Numbered from the stretch's first letter, positions 26,867 to 36,583 are shown. The stretch is DNA of 64,000 bases from Gottfriedia acidiceleris (GCF_002128425.1 NZ_NESS01000013.1:49967-113966), one strand, 5' to 3'. Translations and numbers: made by a program. The notes: a model not told the origin generated them from the letters alone.

Positions 26867-27811
26867 TTAGATTTTTAGTGAATTACTTACTGTACGTAAA
26901 AATTTATCAATCTTAGAAACTGTTGATTCAATATTGTTTGAAAAAATAGCAACATGTGCAAAATAGCCATGAATCATTCCGGATTCACAAGCATATTCAA
27001 CATGGACTCCGAATTTTTCCAACCGATTAGCATAAGCCAATCCCTCATCACGGAGGACATCATTTTCCGCAGTAATGATTAATGCTTGCGGGAGGTTACT
27101 TAAGTCTTTTGCTATCAACGGAGAAGCGTACTCATCCGTCTTGTCCTCTTCATTTCTTAAATAATGAGTTCGGAACCAAACTAGCTGTTCTCTATCTAAA
27201 CCAAATCCTTTTGCAAACATTTGATGTGATTCTGTATTAAACTCAAGATTTGTTGGAGGATAGATTAAAACTTGTCCAGCAATGTTGGGACCCTTTCTGT
27301 CTCTTGCAATCATGGTAACGACTGTAGCAAGATTTCCACCTACACTATCTCCACCAACGATCAATCTAGAGACATCCCCATTAAAGGAAAAACCATTTTC
27401 ATAAACCCATTCCAAAGCAGAATATGCATCTTCCACTGCAGTCGGAAACTTATATTCTGGTGCAAGTCGATAGTTTACGGATACAACAATGCTGTTTGTC
27501 CTATTGGCAATTATGCGACAGCTTGCGTCCGTCGATTCAATATCTCCTAGTACCCATCCACCACCATGGTAGTATATGAATAATGGAAAAGGGCCAGAAC
27601 CTTCTGGTATGTATACTCGACAATTAATTTCTTCTTCATTACTTACCGCAATCATAAAGTCTTCTATTTTTGATAGTGTTTCTAAATTTATAAGAGGACG
27701 TGGTGACTTTGATAACATTTCTCTTACGGTTTTAGGATCTAGTTCATGAATAGGTGGCATCTGCTTTAATGCATTTAAAAACTTCTCTGCTTGTGGATCT
27801 AACTTAGCCAA
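26867..27811 (-). CDS. Alpha/beta hydrolase, hormone-sensitive lipase family
   Basis: 314 residues from a TTG start with GAGGT eight bases upstream. The oxyanion motif HGGGW (about 80), nucleophile GDSVGG (about 155) and the later Asp in ENDVLRDEG with His in GMIHGYF are all present. Such enzymes hydrolyse short acyl esters or lactones. It is the last gene of the ligase-TauD-MFS-TauD unit or is separated from it by a hairpin (27886-27931). Confidence 0.85.
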   Translation of the reverse strand: MAKLDPQAEKFLNALKQMPPIHELDPKTVREMLSKSPRPLINLETLSKIEDFMIAVSNEEEINCRVYIPEGSGPFPLFIYYHGGGWVLGDIESTDASCRIIANRTNSIVVSVNYRLAPEYKFPTAVEDAYSALEWVYENGFSFNGDVSRLIVGGDSVGGNLATVVTMIARDRKGPNIAGQVLIYPPTNLEFNTESHQMFAKGFGLDREQLVWFRTHYLRNEEDKTDEYASPLIAKDLSNLPQALIITAENDVLRDEGLAYANRLEKFGVHVEYACESGMIHGYFAHVAIFSNNIESTVSKIDKFLRTVSNSLKI

Positions 27812-27885
27812 ACAACATCAACCTCTTTCGCTTTAATTTACTTCACCAAAACTTTTATCCAGACAATTAGTCAATCTAAATGATA

Positions 27886-27931
27886 AATTGGTGATCTTAT
27901 CCACGTTATTACTTGAATAAAATCACCAATT
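27886..27931. repeat. 10-bp perfect inverted repeat between TauD copy 1 and hydrolase genes
   Basis: AATTGGTGAT (27886-27895) pairs with ATCACCAATT (27922-27931) over a 26-base loop. No U-tract follows; it may be an operator or a weak terminator. Confidence 0.45.
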
Positions 27932-27975
27932 ATTAAAATTAAAAAATCATATCAATTTAAATTCTCACTAATTCT

Positions 27976-28974
27976 TTATCTATTTACGGGTGTCCCACCA
28001 ATATAAAACTCAAAATCTGGAGCAATTTTACGACCATTTGGCATCATAAGCCATAATCTTAATAGATGACGTTTTTTGTCATCTTCCTCGTAATCTTCAA
28101 AATGAGTACGTGAATGAAAAACAGTATAATTATTAACGAATTGTATGTCACCTGGTTCCATCATCATATCGATATGGAAGTTTGGATCATGAGTAAGGGA
28201 ATCAATAAAATCAAATGCTTCAATCTCCTCTTCCGACAAGTAGATACCTGTTTTCATTTGTGCTGATTGGACATATTGGCGAATATATCTGCAGCTTAAT
28301 TTCCCATCGAAATAGCTAAAAATCGGCGATTGAACGACAGGTGATTGACCTGGCGTTTCCTCTCCACGAAGGTCATGAGCAAATGAACGATAAAGAATTT
28401 CAAGATACTCTGGATGCTTTTCTAGAATCTCATTATAGATAGACATCGCACTTGCGATACTGCTTAAACCACCAGATTTTGCTTTACGAAGACATAGTAA
28501 TCCTACTACATCAGCAAGATCTGTATGGTAATCAAGATGGACATTCGTTTGATAACCACGTACTTTTGTATTATCGTTAAAGTCTTTACCTACATTTTTA
28601 ATATGACCTAGAAGTTCTCCATTTTTACTTTGTATGATTGGTAGCCCTAAGTGGAGTCCAAGCCCCCAGTAAATAATACTTGCTTCCTCATCCGTAAATC
28701 GATCTATTGGCAATCCGCGGATTAATAAAAATCCTCTTCCATTCTCTAACTCGTCAACAAAGTATTTAATTTCGTCAGATAGATCAGGAAGTGGAAAATC
28801 TTCCTTTTTAAAATCAGGTGCTTTTAGCCCCCTTTGTTGAACATGTAATAAGGCCTTCTCAAGAGCAGCAATTGTTGTGTCGTTCAAAAAATAGATCCAT
28901 GAATCATCTTTAGCTAAATCAATACCTTTCCATGCAGACCGTCCTTGAATTTTTTCATTTAAAATGATTGACAT
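27976..28974 (-). CDS. TauD/TfdA-family Fe(II)/2-oxoglutarate dioxygenase, copy 1
   Basis: 332 residues from the ATG at 28974, which follows AGGAGGAGC; the frame continues 15 codons further but lacks a site. The iron ligands appear as HTD in LDYHTDLADVVGLL and the distal His in VFHSRTHFED, with the 2-oxoglutarate Arg in HLLRLWLMMPN. It is a CAS/TauD-like hydroxylase, probably acting on an imported organic acid. It is about half identical by eye to the protein at 30451-31506. Confidence 0.83.
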   Translation of the reverse strand: MSIILNEKIQGRSAWKGIDLAKDDSWIYFLNDTTIAALEKALLHVQQRGLKAPDFKKEDFPLPDLSDEIKYFVDELENGRGFLLIRGLPIDRFTDEEASIIYWGLGLHLGLPIIQSKNGELLGHIKNVGKDFNDNTKVRGYQTNVHLDYHTDLADVVGLLCLRKAKSGGLSSIASAMSIYNEILEKHPEYLEILYRSFAHDLRGEETPGQSPVVQSPIFSYFDGKLSCRYIRQYVQSAQMKTGIYLSEEEIEAFDFIDSLTHDPNFHIDMMMEPGDIQFVNNYTVFHSRTHFEDYEEDDKKRHLLRLWLMMPNGRKIAPDFEFYIGGTPVNR

Positions 28975-29070
28975 TAAAGCTCCTCCTTTGAAATTGAAGA
29001 TTACTAAACTAATAGTCAAATTAAAATTATTATTTTCAACTTATATTTCTCCTTACTTGTAGACCATGCT

Positions 29071-30363
29071 TTAACTACTCATTTGCTCCCCAGACTCATT
29101 TATTACGTTTCTTTGATTTGCGGGATGTACACCAAGCCAAAATGCAATTCCTATAATCAGCATTCCAAATGAAGAAATTTGAAACGCATAATTATAACCA
29201 ATTGCTTCAGTCAGAGCATGTTGAATACAGTATCCAAAGACTAAAGGAGCAATGATACTAGATATACTTGCAAGAGCAATGAATGCCCCTTGCGCCTTTC
29301 CAATGTTATGAGGAGAAAAGAATTCCATCAATATAGCAGGCGCAAGTGAGAGTATTACATACGCAAAACCAGGTGAAAGAGTAAAGAAAACAATAGACAT
29401 AGAAGCTGAATTTACCGTAATCGCTAGATATAAACAGATAGCAGATAATATCATCATGAGACCTGCAAGATTAATGCGGGCTTTACGAATATTGCCTGTT
29501 TTACGGTAAAGACGATCAGATAGCATTGCAAATCCAATTTGGCAAAAAGCTGCAAAAAGAAAAGGCAATGATACGGCTAGTTTTAATGTCTGATCGTCAA
29601 ACTGTTGAATTTTTGTAAAGTAGGACGGGAACCATACTGCCTGAATGGACAATAACCAATATGCACAACCACCACACAAAACGGTTAATATAAAGTTTTT
29701 AGAAAATAGATGCGGAAAAAACTGTCGCATTGAAACTTTAGGAATGGTGGAAGACTGGCTCTCCGTTTGGTGAATTGCTGATAGTCCAATTTCTGTTGGA
29801 CTTTCTTTACCGAAAATTAACCATAAAACTAACACAATCAGTCCTAGAGCACCCATCACTAAAAATGCCGATTTCCATCCTTGCTTATCAATTAAAGATA
29901 TTAATAGTGGGGAAGCAATTGCCGAACCCCCGGTCGTTCCTAAAAGAACCGCACCAAAACCTATACCATGCCTATGTTTTGGGAACCATTTTCCCATGAT
30001 TGCCGTAGAAAGAGCTGGGGCTGGACCTTCACCTAATCCTAAAAACATTCTTGTTATCAAAAGCAAAGTTAGGCTAGAAGCAAAAGGAGTTACAAACTGA
30101 ACAATTAGCCAAATAAATGATAGCCATGTCAACATTTTTTTCGTATTTTTCGAATCAGCCATTCCTCCAAGTATCATTGAGGAAAATGTAAAAAACCAAA
30201 AAAATGAGCTTCCAACAACTCCCCATTGCGTTGGACTTAAATGTAATTCTTTCATTAAAGGAACTGAAACCAAACCAATGATAATTTTATCGACTTGGTT
30301 GATCATACCGGTAAGAACTAGAAATAATAAGATTACCCAAGCGTACTTTGGAGTTTTTGACAT
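29071..30363 (-). CDS. MFS transporter (anion:cation symporter-like), copy 2
   Basis: 430 residues, 12 membrane helices, close paralogue of 24239-25528 (shared NQVDKIIIGLVSVPLMKELHLSP and GMADSKNTKKM). It lies between the two TauD genes in the operon driven by regulon promoter D. The two copies may import two related substrates. Confidence 0.85.
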   Translation of the reverse strand: MSKTPKYAWVILLFLVLTGMINQVDKIIIGLVSVPLMKELHLSPTQWGVVGSSFFWFFTFSSMILGGMADSKNTKKMLTWLSFIWLIVQFVTPFASSLTLLLITRMFLGLGEGPAPALSTAIMGKWFPKHRHGIGFGAVLLGTTGGSAIASPLLISLIDKQGWKSAFLVMGALGLIVLVLWLIFGKESPTEIGLSAIHQTESQSSTIPKVSMRQFFPHLFSKNFILTVLCGGCAYWLLSIQAVWFPSYFTKIQQFDDQTLKLAVSLPFLFAAFCQIGFAMLSDRLYRKTGNIRKARINLAGLMMILSAICLYLAITVNSASMSIVFFTLSPGFAYVILSLAPAILMEFFSPHNIGKAQGAFIALASISSIIAPLVFGYCIQHALTEAIGYNYAFQISSFGMLIIGIAFWLGVHPANQRNVINESGEQMSS

Positions 30364-30397
30364 ACAAGTAAATCCTCACTTTTCACTATTTAAGGAA

Positions 30398-30423
30398 CAC
30401 CTTTTCCAAAAAAAGAAAAGGTG
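30398..30423 (-). terminator. Intercistronic hairpin between TauD copy 2 and MFS copy 2
   Basis: CACCTTTTC/GAAAAGGTG stem with an A-rich eight-base loop in the 87-bp gap; possibly a processing or attenuation site. Confidence 0.5.
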
Positions 30424-30450
30424 CACACACTCATTCTTACTGAAGTAAAA

Positions 30451-31506
30451 TTACTTTAAAGTTTCAACAATACCGCCCGCTGTTTTATTACGAGCAGGTA
30501 CACCGCCACGACCCGGTTTTCCAGTATTTTCGTCAAAAAACATTGCGAAATCAGGAGAAATTTCACGGCCATTTGGCATCGTGAGCCATAATCTTAGTAA
30601 ATGGCGTTTTTGATCTAGTTCTTCGTAATCTTCATATTGAGTTCGTGAATGAAGCACCGTATAATTGTTGACAAATTGCATATCGCCTGGCTCTAGCATC
30701 ATATTGAAATGTAAATTTTCATCATGAAGAAGAGAATCCAGTAAATCTAATGCTTCGATTTCAACTTTTGATAACTGGATACCAGTTTTTGATTGTGCTG
30801 ATTCGATAAATAAACGAACATATCGGCAACTTAGTTTTCCATCATAGTAACTAAAAATTGGTGAAGTAAATATTGGCGATTCCCCTGGCCCCTCTTCTCC
30901 ACGGCGATCAAAGTTAAACGGACGACAAAGTATGCCTAAATATTCAGGGTTCTTCTCTAAAATCTCATTGTAAACTGCCATCGAGCTTATAATGCTACTC
31001 TCTCCCCCTGATTTCCCTTTACGTAGACTTAACAAACCTACTACATCAGAACCATCAGCGTGAAAAGGAAGATGCAGTTTCGTTTGGTAACCACGAACGT
31101 TTGAATTTTCTAAACTAAGACCTTGATCTCTAACGTGCCCTAAGAGTTCACCATTAGCATTTTGCGATACTGGAGTACCCATATGAAGGCCGAGACCCCA
31201 ATAAATGATGCTCGCTTCTTCATCTGTATATCTTTCAATCGGTAATCCTCGAATTAATAGAAATCCTCTTCCATTCTCAAGTTCCTCAACAAAGTAATCA
31301 ATTTCATTTAAAAGATTTGATACTTTGAAGTCTTCTTTGTTAAAATTTGGTGCTTTTAACCCCTTTTGTTTAACATGGGCTAGTGCATTTTCAAGCTCAA
31401 CAATTGTTTCCTCAGATAAGTAATAAATCCAAGATTCATCTTTTGCTAGGTCTGTTCCTTTCCAAGCTACTGACCCTTTAACCTTTTCCTTTAAAATTGT
31501 TGACAT
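30451..31506 (-). CDS. TauD/TfdA-family Fe(II)/2-oxoglutarate dioxygenase, copy 2
   Basis: 351 residues with GGGAGGATT before the ATG. Iron ligands are HAD in LPFHADGSDVVGLL and the distal His in VLHSRTQYEDYEE; HLLRLWLTMPN supplies Arg. The C-terminus is 20 residues longer than copy 1 (FFDENTGKPGRGG...). It lies 33 bp downstream of the acyl-CoA ligase gene. Hydroxylation of the imported compound before or after CoA activation is a reasonable guess. Confidence 0.84.
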   Translation of the reverse strand: MSTILKEKVKGSVAWKGTDLAKDESWIYYLSEETIVELENALAHVKQKGLKAPNFNKEDFKVSNLLNEIDYFVEELENGRGFLLIRGLPIERYTDEEASIIYWGLGLHMGTPVSQNANGELLGHVRDQGLSLENSNVRGYQTKLHLPFHADGSDVVGLLSLRKGKSGGESSIISSMAVYNEILEKNPEYLGILCRPFNFDRRGEEGPGESPIFTSPIFSYYDGKLSCRYVRLFIESAQSKTGIQLSKVEIEALDLLDSLLHDENLHFNMMLEPGDMQFVNNYTVLHSRTQYEDYEELDQKRHLLRLWLTMPNGREISPDFAMFFDENTGKPGRGGVPARNKTAGGIVETLK

Positions 31507-31539
31507 AATGAATCCTCCCTTTATGAATGATTTATTTGT

Positions 31540-33054
31540 TTACTTTACTTCAGTCAATTCTCTTAACTCTCTGCGCAAAATCTTTCCAGTTGAATTCTTT
31601 GGTAGCTCTTTAAAAAATTCTATATATTTAGGAAGCTTGTATTTAACTAGCTTATCTTTACAAAAATGAATAATATCGTTTTCTGTAAACTGTTCATCAT
31701 TAACTACGACGTATGCTTTTACACTTTCTCCGTATTCCTTATTAGGTACACCAACTACTGCTGCCTCAACAACTGCGGGATGTTGATATAGTACTTCTTC
31801 CACTTCACGAGGATAAACATTGTAACCTCCAACAATAATCATGTCCTTCTTTCGGTCAACAATGTAGATGTATCCATCTTCATCCATTGTTGCGAGATCA
31901 CCGGTGTAAAACCACCCGTTTTTAAAAGCGGCCAATGTAGCTTCCTGCATCCCTAAATACCCCTTCATTACATTTGGTCCTTGAACAACTAATTCTCCAA
32001 CCTCACCTCTTGGCAATTCTTCTCCAAATTTATCTACTACTTTGCTTTGAACAGCTGGAATATTTCTACCGATTGATCCTGGTTTCCGAATTCCTTTTAA
32101 TGGATTAATTGCAACAAGTGGCGCTGTTTCCGAAAGTCCATATCCCTCTAATATAGGTACGTTGAACTTACTTTCAAATTTTTGCAGAAGCTCTACAGGA
32201 ATCGAAGCACCACCTGAAATACATATACGAATGGATTTGAAATAATCTGACGAAGCTTCAGGTAATTGATTGATAAAATTGTACATCGTAGGAACTCCTG
32301 CAAATACAGTGGCATTTCTTTTTTGTATGGTACCTACTACATCGCCAGGACTGAATTTAGGCTGAATTAAAACTGTTGAGCCACAAGCAATCGGTGCGTT
32401 TAAACAAACTGTCATACAGAAAACATGAAACATTGGCAAAACGGCAATGACTCGGTCGTTTTCGTCTAGTTCAAGTAAGTTTGAAATAGAGTCTGCATTC
32501 GATGCTAAATTTCGATGTGTTAACATTGCACCTTTTGGTTTCCCTGTAGTACCAGATGTGTACAGAATGACTGCAAGATCTTCTTGATCAACGACTGGAC
32601 ATGCAATTAAATGTGTGCCCGATGTCATAAGATGCTCCCATGTCCATTCCTGATTCTTTGGTTCGGTATAAATGACTAAGTTTAGATTTACCAACTGTTT
32701 CTTTACCTCTGAAAACTTCGCCTCCAAAGATCCATGAGCAATAACTGCTTTGGCTTGACTATTTTCTAATATGTAGCTGATTTCTTCTTTAGTAAACAAA
32801 GGATTAATTGGTACAACAAATGCACCTAGTCGTAAGATTCCATAGTAAGCAATGAGAAATTCTGGGCTATTTCCTAATAAAAGTGCAACTCCATCTCCTT
32901 TGCTTATTCCTTGTGCAGACAAACCTGCAGCAAATTGATTTACCTGCTGATTTAATTCCCTGTAGGTAACACAATGATCACCATAAATATAAGCGAAGCA
33001 TTCTGGGAAATTAATTGAGCTTCTTTTCAAGTTTTCGTATAAGTTATTACTCAT
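31540..33054 (-). CDS. Acyl-CoA ligase (AMP-binding family)
   Basis: 504 residues. The P-loop-like YTSGTTGKPKGAMLTH lies near 165-180, GYGLSETAP near 305, YTGDLATMDEDGYIYIVDRKKD near 385-405 and the catalytic Lys in PKNSTGKILRREL near the end. It activates a carboxylic acid with ATP and CoA. First gene of the operon behind promoter D, with GGGGGG before the ATG. The substrate could be a fatty, aromatic or alicyclic acid; the thiolase nearby fits beta-oxidation of the product. Confidence 0.88.
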   Translation of the reverse strand: MSNNLYENLKRSSINFPECFAYIYGDHCVTYRELNQQVNQFAAGLSAQGISKGDGVALLLGNSPEFLIAYYGILRLGAFVVPINPLFTKEEISYILENSQAKAVIAHGSLEAKFSEVKKQLVNLNLVIYTEPKNQEWTWEHLMTSGTHLIACPVVDQEDLAVILYTSGTTGKPKGAMLTHRNLASNADSISNLLELDENDRVIAVLPMFHVFCMTVCLNAPIACGSTVLIQPKFSPGDVVGTIQKRNATVFAGVPTMYNFINQLPEASSDYFKSIRICISGGASIPVELLQKFESKFNVPILEGYGLSETAPLVAINPLKGIRKPGSIGRNIPAVQSKVVDKFGEELPRGEVGELVVQGPNVMKGYLGMQEATLAAFKNGWFYTGDLATMDEDGYIYIVDRKKDMIIVGGYNVYPREVEEVLYQHPAVVEAAVVGVPNKEYGESVKAYVVVNDEQFTENDIIHFCKDKLVKYKLPKYIEFFKELPKNSTGKILRRELRELTEVK

Positions 33055-33134
33055 TAAGTGAATCCCCCCTTTCCAACTACTTGGAATTGTTTTATAAATT
33101 AATTATTTTGAATATTAAAAATATTACTACACTA

Positions 33135-33198
33135 AGTATACTCATAAATAAAAATGAAATAAAATTAAAGATTTTAATTTGTATGTAAGTCTTACTAA
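33135..33198 (-). promoter_or_regulatory. Regulon promoter D (LysR box, 45 bp, -10) for ligase-TauD-MFS-TauD
   Basis: Minus strand: TTAGTAAGACTTA (33198-33186), 45 bp containing TTTAATTTTATTT, TATACT (33140-33135). Confidence 0.78.
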
Positions 33199-33215
33199 TA
33201 TTGAGATTAGTTCGT

Positions 33216-33325
33216 TATAATAAGGCTCCTATAAAACTCACTTCTGGAGTTTCGCCTTCACCCCATTGAACTTGCTCGAAAATTAAAAAACAAAGCCCAA
33301 ACATAATAAGGCTCTGTTTTTTTAT
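33216..33325 (+). ncRNA. Possible small structured transcript ending in a terminator
   Basis: A TATAAT hexamer (33216-33221) precedes a hairpin pairing AAGGC with GCCTT and AAACTC with GAGTTT. A terminator-like stem AACAAAGCC/GGCTCTGTT with seven T ends near 33325. No coding gene lies on this strand upstream, so the terminator has no other owner. Could be an sRNA, a leader of the YeiH gene, or decayed sequence. Confidence 0.35.
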
Positions 33326-33442
33326 ATACGTCTCCTCCTTACTATCGGATTTACTTATCATAACTATAATAATAATTTATTTTCCTTATAGTAAATGATT
33401 CGATACGATAATAATATAAAACGTCACGAGGAGATGAACACG

Positions 33443-34483
33443 ATGGAACAAAAAGCAATAATCATTACAAATCCTAATCAAAATAATAAACCTTCTAAAC
33501 AGTTAAATGTATCAATGATCTATGGAGTTGCTTTTACATTCATCATAGCAGTTTTAGGTTTTCTGTTGGCAAAAGTACCAGGCTTCGATCATGTTGGACC
33601 ACTTGCATGTGCCATTTTACTTGCTTTAGTGTATAGACAATTTTTTGGTTATCCTGAAAAATTACGCGTAGGAATTCAATTTTCTTCAAAAAGACTTTTA
33701 AGATTTGCCATCATACTGTACGGATTAAAACTAAACATGGTTGTCATTTTTAATGATGGTTTGCCTTTATTACTGAAAGGTTTGGGAACTATCATATTTT
33801 CGATTGTTGTACTTATGGCTATTGCAAAATGGCTTAAAGCAGATCTTAATTTATCTTTATTGCTAAGTATCGGCACTGGCATTTGTGGAGCTGCTGCAAT
33901 TGCAGCCGTATCACCAATTATTAAAGCAAAAGATGATGACACAGCTATGGCGGTTGGAATCATCGCATTAGTCGGCACAATATTTTCCATCATTTATACT
34001 TTAATCTATCCTTTATTACCAATTAGCCCAACTGAATATGGTGCGTGGGTCGGAATAAGCCTTCATGAAATTGCCCATGTAGCTTTAGCAGCTGCCCCTG
34101 CAGGTCAAGATGCGCTTGCTCACGCATTGCTAGCCAAACTTGCCCGTGTATTTCTATTAATTCCAGTTTGTTTTATCCTTCTATTCTGGATGAAACGGAA
34201 AGGAAAATTAAACGGAGAAGCAAAACTGGAGTTCCCATGGTTCTTAATTGGCTTTGTTATAATGAGTTTTGTAGGAAGTTACATCCTTGGTCAAAAGATT
34301 CCGATATCAAATAAAACTATGTCAGACATAGCCGTTTTTACATCATTTATATTAACAATGTCTATGACTGGTTTAGGATTAAATATTAACTTAAAAGAAT
34401 TACGGACAAAATCGATTCGTCCGCTTATTGCAATCGTCATTACATCTATTCTCTTATCTTTTGTAACATTTTTTAGTCTATAA
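33443..34483 (+). CDS. YeiH/UPF0324-family membrane protein (putative sulfate exporter)
   Basis: 346 residues from the ATG at 33443, with GAGGAG nine bases upstream (earlier ATGs are worse placed). About ten helices; conserved GTGICGAAAIAAVSPIIKAKDDD and ISLHEIAHVALAAAPAG segments identify the UPF0324 family. Function in Bacillaceae is not established. It lies outside the LysR boxes and has its own terminator. Confidence 0.82.
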   Translation: MEQKAIIITNPNQNNKPSKQLNVSMIYGVAFTFIIAVLGFLLAKVPGFDHVGPLACAILLALVYRQFFGYPEKLRVGIQFSSKRLLRFAIILYGLKLNMVVIFNDGLPLLLKGLGTIIFSIVVLMAIAKWLKADLNLSLLLSIGTGICGAAAIAAVSPIIKAKDDDTAMAVGIIALVGTIFSIIYTLIYPLLPISPTEYGAWVGISLHEIAHVALAAAPAGQDALAHALLAKLARVFLLIPVCFILLFWMKRKGKLNGEAKLEFPWFLIGFVIMSFVGSYILGQKIPISNKTMSDIAVFTSFILTMSMTGLGLNINLKELRTKSIRPLIAIVITSILLSFVTFFSL

Positions 34484-34490
34484 CTTGATA

Positions 34491-34532
34491 AAAAAAATCA
34501 GAGAAACGATATTATGTTTCTCTGATTTTTTT
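34491..34532. terminator. Bidirectional terminator after the YeiH-like gene
   Basis: 17-bp stem AAAAAAATCAGAGAAAC with 34516-34532, ending in seven T. Confidence 0.9.
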
Positions 34533-34533
34533 A

Positions 34534-35073
34534 CTATAATATTTTCGATTTTTTCTGCTTTGCTTTCTTCATTGAATTTAATAAAAATCCACCTTTAAAC
34601 CTTCTCGCTTCATATGAAATAATAAAAGCGCTCGGTTCATACTGCTCAATTAGTTCCATGAGTTCCGGTTCTCTGTTACGTTTTGTCAATATATCTAATT
34701 GATAACGCTCGCTGTCTCTTCCTTCTCCTTGGAACACTGTCACTCCAAATCCTTCCTCGCGAAGTCGGTTAATCAGTAATTTATTTTTGTTCGTCAAATT
34801 AACTACTAATGTTGTATAGCCAATTGCTAAGCGATTTTCTACGTAACTTCCAATTAGAATGCCAATACCAAATCCAACTGCATAAACAATCATTGATAAT
34901 GTACTTTGGTCTCCCGAAAAAACAAGCGACAATCCAAAAACATAGATTATAGCTTCTATAAAGCCAAATAACGCGGCAGCCATACTCAATCCTTTAACAA
35001 GGAAGATGGTTCTTAATGTTAAGATTGGTACATAGATCAATTGCAATAATAAAATAAGTAAAATATCTTTCAA
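34534..35073 (-). CDS. UPF0316/DUF2179 membrane protein (YebE-like)
   Basis: 179 residues from a TTG at 35073 with GAGGTG six bases upstream, chosen over the site-less start at 35106. Three N-terminal helices are followed by a soluble DUF2179-like domain (YTTLVVNLTNKNKLLINRLREEGFGVTVFQGEGRDS). Function unknown; DUF2179 domains are suspected ligand or nucleotide sensors. Confidence 0.82.
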   Translation of the reverse strand: MKDILLILLLQLIYVPILTLRTIFLVKGLSMAAALFGFIEAIIYVFGLSLVFSGDQSTLSMIVYAVGFGIGILIGSYVENRLAIGYTTLVVNLTNKNKLLINRLREEGFGVTVFQGEGRDSERYQLDILTKRNREPELMELIEQYEPSAFIISYEARRFKGGFLLNSMKKAKQKKSKIL

Positions 35074-35265
35074 TTTTGACACCTCAAAGTTTAAAATTAG
35101 GAACACTAGATATGTAATTCATTTCATCCTAAGCCTTTTCTTTTAAACTTTTTTTAAGGTATTAAAGTTGAAAGCCTAGTTGAAAATTATTTTAATAATA
35201 ATTGCGAATTGATGAGCACTCGATGTTAGCTTTTTACTTTTTTGGCTCATCCTCTTCTTGAATTA

Positions 35266-36567
35266 TTATCCAGTTGTAGTACTTAATTCAACTGTTTCTT
35301 TTAAATTCCTGCTCTTCTTCAAGGACATTCTAAATAATACCGTCATAAAAATCCCAATAATGCCCGCGGATGCACAGAAGGTAAAGTAAGCATTATAACC
35401 ACCGTGACTTCCGTAAGTCTTAAACAACACAATATTTGCGATTGGCATTAAAATATCCGGCAAATAACCTATAAATGAAACAAATCCAATTGCTAAACCT
35501 AGAATCTTTTCATCGATTTTACAGTCACCTAGCAACGACCAATAAAGACCTCTAATTGTGTAAATTAATAATCCATTTAATACTACTAAAACATTAAAGT
35601 AAATATGGGGCAATGTAATCGGTAAGGTTGAAATTGTAATTAAAGAAATAGCAGATAAGCTTAAAGCAATTGTTAAAATAATACTCTTTCCAAATTTATC
35701 ACCTAAAAATCCACCTAATATTCCACCGATTGGCCTCATCCAAAGCATTAATACAGTAACCTTCCCTACAGTTGCTGCATCAATTTTTATATTCGTTTGT
35801 AAAAATCCACCTTGATAATATACTGCCCAAGTAACAATATATGACATAAATATAATGCCACCAAGTAACCAAATAAACTTATTACTGAAAACCTTTTTAA
35901 AATCTTTAACGTTGATTTTTTTAATGCCTTGTTTAGATAAAGTTTTTTCATCTTTTGAAGTAGGACGATCCTCTTTTACAAAGATTAGGATAAGACCGGA
36001 CACCAATATAAGCATAATGGAGTACATATAAACAACATATTGTAAAGCTTCTTTCTTATGTACGGTTTGTGAACTATCACCTAATACGCTTGTAAAAATA
36101 AATAATGCAATACTAGCTAAAATTGCCTCTATTAATCCACGACCACCATCCAAGGCACCAAAGAATCTTCCTTCTTCTTCCTTTTTAGCAATTAACTTTA
36201 CAAGCTTTAAATGAGCTGCCCAAAAGGTGAATACTGAAAAGAATCCCCAAATTCCAAAAATAACTAAAACCATTGGGTAGCTCGGAACTTGAGCAAACCA
36301 TAATCCAGTAAGGCCACAAACTAAAAGTGAAATGAATAAAAGTTTCTTAGCTGAAAACTTATCAGCGAGCCATCCACTTGGAGAATATCCGACGAGATAA
36401 GCTACACCCAATACAGAAAATATACCATTTAATTGTTTAAGAGATATTCCATAAACTTCTAAAATTGTTTCTTGATAGTTTGTTTTTAAATAGATTAGTG
36501 GAAATATTGAGCCTGCTGCTAATACAATAAGGAAAAACTGAAAATACCTTTTGTAATTTTTCTCCAT
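35266..36567 (-). CDS. yqcE: MFS transporter, YqcE-like
   Basis: 433 residues, 12 membrane helices. The FWAAHLKLVKLIAKKEEEGRFFGALDGGRGL stretch is typical of the YqcE/YihN branch of MFS sugar or sugar-acid carriers. Last gene of a four-gene operon homologous to E. coli ygcW, ygcU, ygcE and yqcE, and 16 bp from the kinase gene. Likely imports the substrate of that pathway. Confidence 0.78.
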   Translation of the reverse strand: MEKNYKRYFQFFLIVLAAGSIFPLIYLKTNYQETILEVYGISLKQLNGIFSVLGVAYLVGYSPSGWLADKFSAKKLLFISLLVCGLTGLWFAQVPSYPMVLVIFGIWGFFSVFTFWAAHLKLVKLIAKKEEEGRFFGALDGGRGLIEAILASIALFIFTSVLGDSSQTVHKKEALQYVVYMYSIMLILVSGLILIFVKEDRPTSKDEKTLSKQGIKKINVKDFKKVFSNKFIWLLGGIIFMSYIVTWAVYYQGGFLQTNIKIDAATVGKVTVLMLWMRPIGGILGGFLGDKFGKSIILTIALSLSAISLITISTLPITLPHIYFNVLVVLNGLLIYTIRGLYWSLLGDCKIDEKILGLAIGFVSFIGYLPDILMPIANIVLFKTYGSHGGYNAYFTFCASAGIIGIFMTVLFRMSLKKSRNLKETVELSTTTG

Positions 36568-36583
36568 AAAAAGACTCCTCTTC

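Noticed and set aside
33676..33993. 105-codon frame antisense to the YeiH-like gene
   Set aside because: Shadow of a conserved membrane protein gene.
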